Assembly: GCA_032718475.1 (NCBI GenBank)
Contig: JAUCBJ010006757.1
Span: 1 to 64,000, forward strand
Source of the DNA: Nemertoderma westbladi
Lineage: Eukaryota > Xenacoelomorpha > Nemertodermatida > Nemertodermatidae
DNA: 64,000 nucleotides
Reading direction: 5' to 3'
The notes beneath the pieces were generated by a model. It did no database searches. It was not told where the DNA came from and worked only from the letters and a program-made list of their open reading frames with translations. This document shows, piece after piece, positions 36,401 through 46,019 of this stretch (position 1 is the stretch's first letter; every line of letters begins with the position of its first letter). Position numbers and translations under genes: made by a program.

Positions 36401-38607
36401 TGAGATACTTCAGACCTAACAGGTTGACACATTGTTACAAGGGGTGGTGGTATATCCTTTTGTGCATTTACTAATTTATCGCGTTCTAGCGCGATACTTT
36501 GCTGCACTTCTTGCAACTCTAGCCTACTTTCCCTTACTGTGCCTTTGAATTGTTGAACAGTCTCCTGCATCTGTCCGAGCAGGAGATCCATCCCCCGTCG
36601 TCTCTCATCCACCCATTCGACCGCCGAAGCGGGATTCGCCAACGTTGTAGCGGGCGGACGAGGGACAACGGGCGACAAATCTTGAATATTTCGCTCGGAG
36701 TCCAGGGTATGAACTGTCTCACGGACTGTTCTGCTGGGCACAGGTAGCTTAGTGCTGTGCAAAGGGAATTGTGAGGTAGGTTCAGGGAGTACAGGTGTCT
36801 CTACGACCGAAAGAGTAGCTTCGGGAACAGGCCTAATTATTTCAGGCTCATCTACTATAGTAGGGAGTCTCTCTATTGTAATAATTTGGTCTGTGGGTTC
36901 TGTACTCGCTAAGTTGGTGTTATTTAGTTGCCTTCTAACAGCTGGAGGCAAATCAGGCAATTTCCGACGGTGGAATGTTCTTTTACGTCTGCTTAGGCGA
37001 GATCGATTTCCTCCGCCTTCAGTGTCGGTGGTATCGCCTTCCTCAGATGATGTATAACCTTGTCGTTTGGGAGTAGATCGATTCATCATCTGCATATTAC
37101 TAGCTGTTAACTGTTTATTAACGTTGTCTTGTCTCTCTTGAAGATTTTCCAACTCTAGTTGGGTTGTCTCTTCAGATGCCCTCCGTTCTGCTTCTGCCAC
37201 TGCTATTTTTCTTTCCGCTTCGGCCGCCTTTCTTTCCGCTTCTGCTGCTGCCACCTTTCTTTCCGCTTCGGCCGCCTTTCTTTCGGCTTCTACTGCTGCA
37301 GCTGCCGCTTTTGCCTCTGCCGCTGCCGCTTTTGCCTCTGCCGCTGCCTCTGCCGCTTTTCTATCCACTTCTGCCGCTTTTCGTTCCGCTTCTGCCGCTG
37401 CCACTGCCGCTGCTGCTGTCTTTCTATCTTCTATACGTTTTTTCTTTACTTGTTCTTCTTGAACCTTGGCGATGCGGAGTTGTTCATCGAATTTAGCTTG
37501 GTTCGCCGCTAACCTATCCACATCAATTGCATCCAACACACGCTGGGCTCCTTCACTATTAGGACTAAGTCCCGCTAACCTTCTCCTCAACTCTTCATCT
37601 CCCAAAAAACGCTGATAGTCTGACAGATAGATGTCAATGGCATCCCTCTTATGCGGTTTCTCTGCCGTCGCTTCACTTTCCACTTGGGAAAAAGTAGCGT
37701 CCGTTGATTCTCCATGGGTTGAGCGCTCCTCCAGCTGAGCTTTCCACTGAGCTGTTCCTTGAACCTGGCGACTCACCCGTTGAAACCAAGTCTTTACGGC
37801 AACCTGCAACGACGTGTCTTGTCTTCTTTTAGAAGCCTCTTCAAAGGCTGATAATATTAGCCTGATTCGCAGAATTCTTTCTCTAACTTGATAAAGCAGT
37901 TGTCCCTGCTCTTGAGGTCCCTTTGGTTGTTGAAACAGTTGTTTTTCTACTCGCTCCATAGAGCTGAAGAATCCCTGTGCGTATCCGGCTGCGGACCTCT
38001 TCCACACAGCTGGATCGATGGTTTCCTTGGCTACTCCCATCCGGTGTATGTCTTCCCAGGCAGCTTCTGATAAATCAAATGGGAGTCCGGGTCCGGGGAA
38101 GTTCCATTGTGACTCGACCATAGACTTCAGTTCTTCCCTTGTGTATCCCTCATATCGATCTTTAGTTGATCGCTTACTTCTCGCCCAATCGATCTGGTGT
38201 TCTTCCACCGCAATCAATAACCTAGTGAGTACGGCTGCAGGAAGGATGAGAAGGGGATCCGAATAAACCGCATCCGTCATCCTTGCTCCGCGCTCGGGTG
38301 TCAGTTCTACAGTATCTTCACTACTGGAGCTGTCGGGCCGCTGAGAAATAAGTTCTTGGCTCGCGGGTTGTTGCTGTTCCGCTGCTTCTTGGTCCCGCTT
38401 GACCTGAGCTCGAGTGCCTATGATAGACCTACGATGTTGGACCAGCCTAGGTTCTGTTATTACTACTGGAGGGATGACCTTCCTCACAGTGGGAGGTGAA
38501 CTGAACTTAGGACTAGACGGTTCTACACCTCTGTCTGAGTCGCAGATAGTTACATCTAATAAACTGTCTGACAGGTTCTGTTTAGTATCAGACATGTTGG
38601 TTTGCAC
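30427..38607 (-). CDS. gag-pol: BEL/Pao Gag-Pol polyprotein, intact, 2726 residues
   Basis: Single uninterrupted frame from ATG at 38607. The MSDTKQNLSD four residues later may be the real start, since A and C begin there. Gag: N-terminal globular region, Ala/Glu/Arg coiled coil (about residues 392-476), a basic segment near 520-550, and three zinc knuckles (about 1092-1156: CALCDGTH, CYNCLRQGH, CAKCGAKHH). Aspartic protease: LLDSGSTGTF near 1269. Reverse transcriptase: from about 1616, with FASDIEGMF and the YMDD box near 1766. RNase H: FGDASDMGIG near 1939. Integrase: HHCC zinc-binding domain near 2322 and a D, D, E core (TGVDLFG 2394, RSDKGTNF 2456, GGSWERL 2504). The C-terminal domain (about 2600-2682, with GDMVLIVDPN and RKRWQTGRI) is the one usual for BEL integrases. 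All visible catalytic residues are present, so it could supply enzymes to defective relatives; activity is inferred. Confidence 0.97.
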   Translation of the reverse strand: MQTNMSDTKQNLSDSLLDVTICDSDRGVEPSSPKFSSPPTVRKVIPPVVITEPRLVQHRRSIIGTRAQVKRDQEAAEQQQPASQELISQRPDSSSSEDTVELTPERGARMTDAVYSDPLLILPAAVLTRLLIAVEEHQIDWARSKRSTKDRYEGYTREELKSMVESQWNFPGPGLPFDLSEAAWEDIHRMGVAKETIDPAVWKRSAAGYAQGFFSSMERVEKQLFQQPKGPQEQGQLLYQVRERILRIRLILSAFEEASKRRQDTSLQVAVKTWFQRVSRQVQGTAQWKAQLEERSTHGESTDATFSQVESEATAEKPHKRDAIDIYLSDYQRFLGDEELRRRLAGLSPNSEGAQRVLDAIDVDRLAANQAKFDEQLRIAKVQEEQVKKKRIEDRKTAAAAVAAAEAERKAAEVDRKAAEAAAEAKAAAAEAKAAAAAVEAERKAAEAERKVAAAEAERKAAEAERKIAVAEAERRASEETTQLELENLQERQDNVNKQLTASNMQMMNRSTPKRQGYTSSEEGDTTDTEGGGNRSRLSRRKRTFHRRKLPDLPPAVRRQLNNTNLASTEPTDQIITIERLPTIVDEPEIIRPVPEATLSVVETPVLPEPTSQFPLHSTKLPVPSRTVRETVHTLDSERNIQDLSPVVPRPPATTLANPASAVEWVDERRRGMDLLLGQMQETVQQFKGTVRESRLELQEVQQSIALERDKLVNAQKDIPPPLVTMCQPVRSEVSHAQGVEPTRIYTASEVETPIVNPIKGNYRPVDNDIPYRPDHNPRNLYTDNSILNNTMAQESFTRQMARTEARQAVKVGEIVKFNGDEMKWLPFNEYYKDNIQNSVLSNGEKLRFLIECLEGSPKLMALKFIGHPDGLRQVWDTLNIRYGNRNNIAGYLYAKLVAPRKFISSGIIEFSDEIQEICRQLDWLGKSHEYQNAMVIRAVASTLPKGGVGTRWDKKVLYMMEQQRRDPTMADLMSFLDGEVKLQLLKLSREKTPENKVSEKPVSRRKVTPVCYTDDGESQTSQGEDSGKDTDRSYYVNKMPKDQVSKFKSRTNDRREQVRKTPPTSPKRIQVRKPEEKASVHNVTQIKVSNIKPKCALCDGTHRLNMCEEFLKKSLTERREVMWDKRLCYNCLRQGHQRRTCYSDIRCAKCGAKHHILLHAEFERNSPNQVSDSELHVQFSDVNDTDQSEMEGFYTDEFSDENESCYMINTAVYRALTYEKDTDSDFTLTTSDRQPSWKEPSSNVGIREFPVVQVRVHGPKRSYVVNALLDSGSTGTFIDKELAEDIFAGQPKFRTKLNMSGIMQVWKSTVTADYYVGALSTPQDELGEHSIRSVKMVAIKNFATTQADLYNWDEDESIQHLNIPRFQTDYPGVQILIGQNAHEALETLEKRPAQPQPLQTYAVRTRVGWYFTGPSRRTLRERLPQERVCQVSEWEDDTSEGDDLTAGTPYSSDNDDVHQLFDEENTIDLLKENEAWQNQVNLCQLLYPSEQEAYNDELNDVIERCNAKTRDEHAVRFFTQEAVEPNSYDKALSVEEERAKQIQETTTRFLKDQGRYEVGLPFRKREPKFINNRPLAEKRIAQLHRRLTANSSAKEMYQTQLDKFISKGYAERVPEETPVTERTYYLTHHYVPKPGKPHEVRVVFDGSALYMGQSLNSELLPGPNLLQSLLGILLRLRQYSIAFASDIEGMFLQVKVLDRDRDSLRFLWWPEGDLNQKPVEYWMTIQAFGIISSPSNACSVVRTTAEDNREAFSKEVIDNIKRDIYMDDNLKSLPSVEEAIEVAKGTVECLKRGGFRLTKFTSNSREFLESIPAEDRGAKDLDLIKDDLPETKTLGLKWDTERDILFFQLKQRDNPVRTKRICLSILSTYFDPLGFISPVILIARSLVQQMWLENHSWDDPLKGELLKKWMKWEDSLPAIEDFIISHSYFGHVLPTYSYQLHVFGDASDMGIGIVAYLRVETPDGIKVALVTSKALINNKLKVPRAELKAALYATAIGRNVTEQIDYPLEKTVYWTDALLVLEYITNEVCQFSVFVTNRVAIILSRTTMDQWRHCPGTINPADIASRGATPKELVNTPEWLGGPDFLYREEEEWPPHLTTAEIRQAKGAEKVKPKTRASKSKLFKPAVDLSVLFTSGEDALDQKPTATTKEVLEIRDKDWKSGIPDIAQGLSPLLQRAIRHYSSWNRLCKAVTYLKRCFHHRYSGTKTNSDDAPSTSARVHVVKDLPKYKISDRFLKEKISYQEHDETNKQMLRLLQCYEDSDKYFLLLRNPQMRLRDRFSSTMIDGLIRVGGRLTNAPLSFDTKFPILIRNLDIQIKMIVDVHSKLYHAGRERVLSEIRTRFYFYKPRRALNQVLRNCIPCRKAFSRPLTQREAELPRERVSFYEPPFTNTGVDLFGPIEVYRARTIVKRWCVIFVCMTCRAIHLDMVNDLSTNSFVLSLRRQIARFGTSNTMRSDKGTNFIGANNAIQAYVKDWNKRQVDDQLKITASSWTFNAADAPWWGGSWERLIRSVKTAFHFIVPCRAYLTDELLRTLMEEIAAYLNERPLMPVSSSPDSQEALTPAHFLLKKPVAMLPRSEITDGDEYCRRTWQLMQLLSRRFADHFEKHYLPTLQLRTKWFAQQENVSAGDMVLIVDPNLPRKRWQTGRIIETHISSDGLVRSVELVVMRRNFKKPGIVFETQQINRPVGRLCLLERDRELSGNYGRQETLPTTTSLIQPTSRDSPT

Positions 38608-38729
38608 AGTTGAATGCCTACTGCTATATTACAGTTTAAGCAAGTCTAGTAATTCAGAGTTAACTGCTAGCCTAGTAATTAATTACCGATACTGCTACTC
38701 AGTGTAGCGTGATATATATAATATATTAG

Positions 38730-39115
38730 AATACCGGTATGCTTATTGCTTATAGTATATATAACTATATAAGTATTATTACAGACTAGGTTTATCACAG
38801 AATACCGGTATAATTTTAGCACAAATATATATAAATATATAATAGGCCTATCGGGAATACCGGTATACAGCTTACAGTTTGTAGTATATATAATTCTGGA
38901 CTAGAATTAATTACAAGTACCGGTATAATTTCAGCCTAAATTTATAGAAATAAAGATAATAGGCCTATCGTAAATACCGGTATGCAGTTTACACTTATAG
39001 TATATATATATAAGTATAATTACAAACTAGAATTAATTACAGAATACCGGTATGATTTCAACCTAAAATTTATAGAAATAAATATAATAAGCCTATTGTA
39101 AATACCGGTATATCA
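38730..39115 (-). repeat. leader tandem repeats with ATACCGGTAT palindromes (element B)
   Basis: About three units of 120-130 bp, each with two ATACCGGTAT-like palindromes and AT-rich linkers; more copies than in element C. Confidence 0.8.
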
Positions 39116-40167
39116 ATTATTTTAAATAACTGAATTTCTGAATTTTAAGGGTTACTTGGTTACTTTAACTTACTTTATTGCCGTTATTTAAGCAGTAGTC
39201 CAACTGATATTGAGACCTAATTGTTGTATGGCAGGCCTACTATTTATAAATCGTTTGAGTTGATTTATAATATATATATACCCGTTTAATGGGTTTTGTC
39301 AATGTTGAAATAAATGTTATTATTTCTGGGGAGTCACTACACATAAGCAGTGCGCTCTCAGTGGAGTGCTACTTGTTGGACACTAAAACAAATAATTCTA
39401 ATTTAACTAAGTTACTTAATACTACAAATTACGTACAATTCGGGTTGAGATTACAATCTCTAAATAAACACAAAAATTTACAAAAAACACAAAATACGAA
39501 ATTTTAGGGTAATTTTACAAGAAGTCTACAAACCAGCCTGACAAAGGGTTAGAATCTGGTTATTACAACGGACAGGGTACTACGGTATTTGAAAATAATA
39601 AGTAGTAGTAAATACACTGCGTTGTCCAGATAGGAAAATACCACCGCCTGACGACCTATAGCCGTATCGCTATAGGTACTACGTTATGTATCACGGAGTG
39701 TTCCTACCTAGAAGTTAATAGAGCTAATCGAACGTGCCTATCAACCACTTTACAACACAAATATAATGTCTACACTAATTACTTTCGGAAAGCACTGTAC
39801 ACTAAACCCTAAATTAGGTACGAGTACTTGTACAACATATAATCAGTAGTTAAATATACTTGAACAGCTAAAAGAACCACGGCATCTGCTGGAGTGACCA
39901 AAGCACAAAATCTCCAGTCTTTACCTACGCCGAGCAGCCCTGATGTAGTACCGGGGTTAGTTTAACTATAATGGTATGTATAACAAACACAATTACTGTA
40001 GGAATAAACTTGGGGATATGAATGTTGCGAATAATCGCATAAACTCTGAATAATAAATATTACGCTACGCGTACAGACCATTCAAACAAAATGCAGACCA
40101 AATACTGACAGACTACTATCAAGCCTAAACAAACTACGGTATATGCAGACTCCGAAATGATTAAGTA

Positions 40168-40552
40168 GTATGCGTTCTAACCCAGTAGTACGACTTATTC
40201 TTTAGATGGGGGTTTACCTTACAGCGATGGCTGCCCCTACTTCCTAACCGTTCTTTATCGGACAGATGCTTTGCACACACCGAAATTTCCTCAAACCCAA
40301 CAACAGCCAGACAACTATCCAGCCTACAAATTATCTAAATAAAATTATACGCTACCCGTACAGACTACACAAACAAAGTACAGACTAAACGATGGCAGAC
40401 TACTCTCAAGCCTAAATAAACTACAGGACAGGCAGACTCCGAAATGATTAGGTAGTATGCGTTCTAACCCAGTAGTACGACTTATTCTTTAGTTGGGGGT
40501 TTACCTTACAGCTTTGGCTGCCCCTACTTCCTAACCGTTCTTTATCGGACAG
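40168..40552 (-). repeat. duplicated leader block (element B)
   Basis: Two copies, offset 290 bp, share GTATGCGTTCTAACCCAGTA and CTTCCTAACCGTTCTTTATC with very few differences. Element C has one diverged copy near 63030-63120. Confidence 0.9.
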
Positions 40553-40905
40553 GTGATCTACACACACTGCAATCCGTTCAGACTTAACAGCAATCAGACA
40601 ACAGCCCAGCCTACAAATTGTCTGTACAATATGATCAGGCTTACACGCCTTCTGTTCAATACTGGCCTACAAATAAATAAAACTGACAGAAATAGGCCTA
40701 AGTAAAATCCCAATAAAAACCAGGCGTCCCCGATTAATTATTAAGACCTACCGGCATATAATTATCAAAATCGAATAATACTGCTGTACCTATACTGCTG
40801 TAGGTACCGGTCCGGATGATCAGGCAGTCAGGCCTACAGGTTTCCGGTCGACCGGTACTTTCGACTAGATTGCTTACACCGCAATCCAGAAGCAATATCT
40901 GTTAT

Positions 40906-42074
40906 TGTTTGCGCTTTTAAGACCTTTGACAGTTTAACCTGCCAAAATTAGAATGTCTTTTGGATGATAGATAGTCTTTAGCCTATGACGAGTATTTGAT
41001 ACACTACATTAGCCGAAGCCAGTCTTATGCGCAATCATTCACCCGTTGGATATACCCGGGAGACTGAGTTCGGAGCTTAATGATTGATGGTGTAAGCCTA
41101 CTGTATTATTCGACTGATCGTAATATATAATCTCTGACAAATATTATTCACTTTCGGGAAATATTAACAGTTCCTTTAGGACGTGGCGCTCTAAATATGT
41201 AAACAGAGTTATGACTTAAACTAGACGCAACGAAAAGGCTATAGATTCACGTATATGGCGCATTCTTTAGGAGATGCTTTGTTATCAGTTACACTCATAC
41301 ACAATGCTGCACAATACTGCACACTAATCTGCCGACCTTCACTAAATTTGGTCACGTATAAAGAGAGCAACAGACAATTTATGTTGGGCATATGAAATAG
41401 CATTAGATTCACTTCAAACCACTCAACATAGGTCGCAATCGTTTATCTGTAACCGGTCTCTTTAGTATATCAAGAAGGTGGGGTGTCTGACTATTGATCA
41501 GTATTCCGATATAATAATTCATCAGCAAATATAACGAATAACCGACATTAAAAGCAGTAATATTAATGTATAAATGATTATTAAGTGAATGAGTTAACTT
41601 GTGTAACTCGTGAGTAGTTAAGATAACATATATACGTTCTATAATTGAGCCTACTAATGTAAGACTAAAGACTGAAAACACGGAGGTGCCAAAAGCCGGT
41701 TCTTAGGCTCTGGGCAAAAACATAACACTGAACTACTGAGTTCTGTATACACCTCCAACACAGAGACAAAAAACGCTCTGATTGGTCAACCGAACAACGA
41801 GAGAACAAAGAAACAAAGAAACGTCGACGTGGCAATATCAGCTGTTAGCCGTCGTCATGGTAGCGACACTGTTTTCAAGAGTATCCAGGTTATCGCGTAA
41901 CGAGATTGCGGATTATGTCCTCTAAAGTACAAATACAGTACAAATACAGAAGAAATGACTTTTATGTCCTCTAAAACACCAGTACGGCAAGGACACGGCC
42001 TTTTTATGCCTGGCAAACCAACTACAGAGTACTTTAAGGGAAAATAACCGGTTAATGACGCAAAAGCTTTTACA
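40906..42074 (-). repeat. 5' LTR of element B (1169 bp)
   Basis: Pairs with 26014-27187. Same TG...CA ends. It lacks an 8-bp stretch present in the 3' LTR and shows a scatter of substitutions. CCAAT box at 41785-41774. Confidence 0.95.
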
Positions 42075-42079
42075 CTGCC
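42075..42079. repeat. target site duplication of element B, right copy
   Basis: CTGCC, identical to 26009-26013. Confidence 0.9.
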
Positions 42080-44161
42080 GATGTGAAAGGCCTACTAAAC
42101 CAGTGGAATTTGTGAGCATAAAAAAGGTCCCCCGTGCTCTGACAAATCCCAGTCAAGTTTATAATACTGTAGGCTAGGCTAAGCTGCTAAGCACTGCTAG
42201 CGTTTTGAATCCGTATTCACGAAAGTAGGCATTGTATTACCCAGCAAGGGAGTTACTAGGTGGGTATTCCCTACTGGCAAATAACTCGCCTTAAAGTCGC
42301 CTTAAATTCACGTAAAGCAAACACATGGTAAATACCTCTAACATTCACTAACAAAGGTCTTTGGTAGCGGTGTTTACTACAGGTAATTACTGGACATAGT
42401 AAATTTTGTCTAATGATATTCACAAAATAAAAGTAGATATTACCCTCGTCTTTAGAGGCAGGAAATACCTAAATTTGCTGGAGGAGGGATAGGGATCTAC
42501 CAGCATTTGGTAAACAATTTGGTAAAGCATTTGAATTTTGATCTACAATAACAGAATAAAGAGGCTACAGAAACAATATCAAACACAGTCAAAAATTGCT
42601 TCAGTGACATGGGCACAAAACTTAACAAAAATTGCAGTGGCGAAAGGCGATATAAACAGCTGACAAACACCTTAGTAGTGTTACCATACCAGTCCGTACA
42701 TTGAAATTGAAACATTATTTCTGCAGTTTGCTACCGGTACTGTACCGTGTACCGGTACATTGAAATAGAAACATTATTCGCAGTAGAGCTAGGCCTACCT
42801 TTTATTTGAATTGTACTGTAATTGGCTAACACTAACACTCTCCTATAGCCAAAAGGTGTGCAGGTGTCCCAGGCGAGTCTGCCCCTCCCCACCAAGGAAT
42901 GCCCCCCTCCCCAAAGACTTACCGGTACTATAAGTACAGTATAATAATACTGTAGTAGGCCTAGCGTACCGTACAGCACTTTAACTTGGATTTATTTGTT
43001 TATTTTTTTTTGGTTAGGGTTAGTTTGTACTGTATGGCAGGCCCAAACCCTATTTAAAACAGTCATGTAATTTCGTAAATTACCATATTGGCCCTTCGGG
43101 GCAATGGCAAGGCAGCAAGGGTCCAAAATTCCACAAAATTTATTAAATTAGACCCTCATGCATGACTAGGGTTAGGTTTACATGACAGTTTTAATTAGGG
43201 CTTCGGACCGCCACTGTCGAAATTTGGGGTGAAAATGCCGTGCGGGGGGGGGGCATTTTCGCCTGTGACACCGGTTCGGCCCAAACAGCCAAATGCCCAG
43301 TCACCAGAACCGGTTTCGGTTGGGGAAAAGCTCTTTTCTTGAATGCGTACATTTTACCTACTTTACTACTTAGGTATTAAACAGGTAAATCATAATTATT
43401 TTGTCTAATTCACGAATGTTTGGTGTTATATTATAGTATATGTTACCGCACTCTTTATTGGGATTAATTAATTAACAATAATACTAAATGCCATATACAA
43501 TATACTGTACATAATAGTACATTTCATACTGTTACCGGTACTTGTTTAAATGCTACTGTATGTTACTTTTTACTTTCATTAATTGTTTTTGATAGCTACT
43601 GTAATATGGCTATCCCCCCAAATTCTGCACAGGCGAAAAGTGCTGGCAACCAACTGACAATTGTACTTGTATATGTAAATGGTGCCAAAATAGTGTAGTA
43701 CCGGTACTGTACATACCTGTCCATTATAAACACTGTTCTAAAATACCGAGTTTTTGTTAGTCACTTAAAACTGCATTGTACCTTTACAAGATTTGAAACA
43801 ACCATTAATAATAAGGTGTTTGCCAGCATGCCGTATCCCACCACTGCTAATTTTATCGACTGTGTTTCTTATGTTTCTGTAGCTCCTTTATTCAGTTATT
43901 GTACATCAAAATTCAACCAAATGACATCATTAAGGGATAAATTCAATGTACTAATAATTGATGATTGATGACATAGGCTTAATTATTATACTGGTTACTA
44001 CACTAGAGTACCTGTTTGCCGGTACTACTGTACTGTACTTGTACTGCAGTACTAACAAACTGTAACTTCGGTAGGCCCTAGCTAATTTCTCAAATTGTAG
44101 GCCTATTAAACAATTATTCAATTGTTTATTTACCAAAGGCCTAATAATCTTAGATAGTCCA
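42080..44161. other. spacer between element B and PSAT1
   Basis: No gene recognised. AT-rich with scattered TACCGGTA and TAGGCCTA palindromes and a G run near 43245. The last part should hold the PSAT1 promoter. Confidence 0.5.
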
Positions 44162-44168
44162 TATAAAT
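44162..44168 (+). promoter_or_regulatory. TATA-like box upstream of PSAT1
   Basis: TATAAAT lies 78 bp before the ATG, which would place a start site near 44192 and give a 5' UTR of about 48 bases. TTTGTAATCACAG at about 44195-44208 could instead be a 3' splice site for an upstream untranslated exon. Confidence 0.3.
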
Positions 44169-44239
44169 TGACGGAACTGGCTCACTGGTATTGATTTGTA
44201 ATCACAGAACTCCAAACTCAGCCCTGTTTCACGTTCACA

Positions 44240-45343
44240 ATGTCTGATATCAAGGAACACAGCTCATTGGCTAACTTCGCCCCGGGGCCGGCCCGTATAT
44301 CCACCGAAGTCCTCGTCAAGGCCCAATCGGAACTGCTCAGTCTGGACCACACAGGGATCAGTCCGTTGGAGATGAGCCACAGATCGGCCCAGTTCGACAA
44401 TATAAACAACGAGGCGGAGGCCAACCTTCGAGAACTCCTAGACATTCCACCCAACTACAAAGTAATCTTCATGCAAGGCGGAGGTCACGGCCAATTCGCG
44501 GCCATTCCTCTCAATCTCCTCCCTACAGGTGGCGAGGCGGATTACATAGTTAGTGGGACTTGGAGTCAGAAAGCCTTTAACGAGGGAAAGAAGTTCGGCA
44601 AGATAAACTTGGCGGCGCAACCGGACCCGTTTACATCGATACCTCCGCAGGAGTCCTGGAAGATCAGCGAGAAATCGTCGTATCTTTACTACTGCGCCAA
44701 CGAAACGATTCACGGGGTTGAATTCTCGTTCGTTCCCCAACACCCCAGCGGCGTCGTTGTTGCCGATGTCTCTTCCAACTTCCTTTCCCAACCCATCGAC
44801 GTCTCCAAGTTCGGGATTCTCTACGCCGGTGCCCAGAAGAACGTCGGACCTTCGGGTTTAACAGTGGTTATAGTTCGGGAGGATTTAATAGGTAATCAGA
44901 AACCGAATTGCCCTGCGATATTGAACTATAAGTTGTTCGCTGACGCGAGAAGTTTGTACAATACGCCGCCGACCTTCAATATTTATTTGGCTAATTTGGT
45001 TTTCCGATGGATTAAAGAGAAGGGAGGTTTGGCGGCTATGCGGGATCTCAGTGTCCGTAAGTCGTCGTTGCTGTACGATATTATCGGGAATTCCGGCGGT
45101 TTCTACCGCTGTCCCGTTGATCCCGCGTGTCGCAGTAAGATGAATGTTGTGTTCCGTGTTGCTGGAGGCGATGTGGGGGTCGAGAAACGGTTTCTTACTG
45201 AGGCAGCCGGTCGAGGGTTGGTTAGTCTGGCAGGGCACCGCTCGGTTGGAGGGATAAGGGCGTCGTTGTATAACTCGGTTACCGTAGAGGACACCGAGAA
45301 GTTGGCCGGGTTTATGAAGGAGTTTATGGAGAAGGAACAGTGA
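44240..45343 (+). CDS. PSAT1: phosphoserine aminotransferase, intronless
   Basis: A PLP enzyme of cytosolic serine synthesis. It transfers the amino group of glutamate to 3-phosphohydroxypyruvate, giving phosphoserine and 2-oxoglutarate. The 367 residues match the usual animal length of about 370. Visible family motifs: NFAPGPA (residue 11 on), EMSHRS, FMQGGGHGQFAAI, the PLP lysine in YAGAQKNVGPSG at residue 200, and C-terminal AGHRSVGGIRASLYN. The start (CACAATGT context) gives the normal N-terminus. The gene is one open frame without introns, whereas vertebrate PSAT1 is split into several exons. Codons are GC-richer than the flanks. I see no poly(A) tract or direct repeats that would prove a retrocopy, and no lesion. 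It is the only recognisable host gene here, between element B and a large minisatellite. Confidence 0.97.
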   Translation: MSDIKEHSSLANFAPGPARISTEVLVKAQSELLSLDHTGISPLEMSHRSAQFDNINNEAEANLRELLDIPPNYKVIFMQGGGHGQFAAIPLNLLPTGGEADYIVSGTWSQKAFNEGKKFGKINLAAQPDPFTSIPPQESWKISEKSSYLYYCANETIHGVEFSFVPQHPSGVVVADVSSNFLSQPIDVSKFGILYAGAQKNVGPSGLTVVIVREDLIGNQKPNCPAILNYKLFADARSLYNTPPTFNIYLANLVFRWIKEKGGLAAMRDLSVRKSSLLYDIIGNSGGFYRCPVDPACRSKMNVVFRVAGGDVGVEKRFLTEAAGRGLVSLAGHRSVGGIRASLYNSVTVEDTEKLAGFMKEFMEKEQ

Positions 45344-46019
45344 TGTCGCAGTGTGATATGTGATAGGTTGTAGCGGCAGAATGGTGCTGGGTTCTAGTCG
45401 TAGAGTAACTGATTAAATATAGACCACAGGGATAGTGTATTGGTATCTGGAATGCTTAGCTTACAAAAAATGGTCGCAATATTATGGAGTTTATTTTTAC
45501 AATTATTTTTCTTCAGTAATTAATGTGATTGCTTTATTGTGCTATTAATTATTTTTATCAGGTAATTTAATGGCAATAATTTGCGAATTGGTAATTTTAG
45601 TGGCACAAATTGAATGTATTTCTATGTAGTTTAAATATTATAGTTATCTTATAATGACCGCGGTATATTACTATAATATACTGTTTACCAGTTTAGCAGT
45701 TTAAATTGGGGTTAATAATTGATATAATAATTTCTATTTGTTTGTCACAATTGAGTTCTGCTGTTTAATTAATTATAATTTGGTGGAAGTTAGTCAGTTT
45801 CAGTGTTACTGTAAACTTTCGCGTATTCAACTGAAAATAAGTCACATAAATAAATTATTGTCTCCATAAAAACGTCTATAACATATTCTTTGCAACTTAC
45901 ACAATGTAAACGGGCTAGCATTATAGAACTATTGACTCAAAGAAATTAATTGTTGCGCTTTCTTAAAAAACATATAAGTTCATCTTATTTTTAAAATCGA
46001 GCAGATGTCCTAAATGTAT
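45344..46019. other. PSAT1 3' region
   Basis: AT-rich. A possible poly(A) signal AATAAA lies at 45849-45854, about 500 bp past the stop. No other gene seen. Confidence 0.45.

Larger units (their letters stand above)
38608..40905 (-). other. leader of element B (2.3 kb, non-coding)
   Basis: It contains the ATACCGGTAT repeats near the Gag start (38730-39115) and a duplicated block of about 95 bp (40168-40262 and 40458-40552) that is single in element C. A hairpin (40868-40886) lies close to the LTR. No canonical TGG primer-binding site abuts the LTR. Confidence 0.65.
26014..42074 (-). mobile_element. complete BEL/Pao retrotransposon, element B (16,061 bp)
   Basis: Bounded by two LTRs (26014-27187 and 40906-42074) with TG...CA ends and a perfect 5-bp target duplication. 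Order on the minus strand: 5' LTR, leader of 2.3 kb, one Gag-Pol frame of 2726 residues (38607-30427), a 1.6-kb structured spacer, ORF3 (28784-27266, frame-broken), polypurine tract, 3' LTR. The domain order protease-RT-RNase H-integrase and the intact single frame are typical of BEL/Pao. At 16 kb it is long for the group, through its leader, spacer, ORF3 and large Gag. Its LTRs differ at some twenty places, including an 8-bp indel, so it is not the youngest copy here. Confidence 0.95.

Noticed and set aside
44438-45294. Minus-strand frames across PSAT1
   Set aside because: They are shadows of the GC-rich coding strand; the plus-strand product is full-length with all family motifs.
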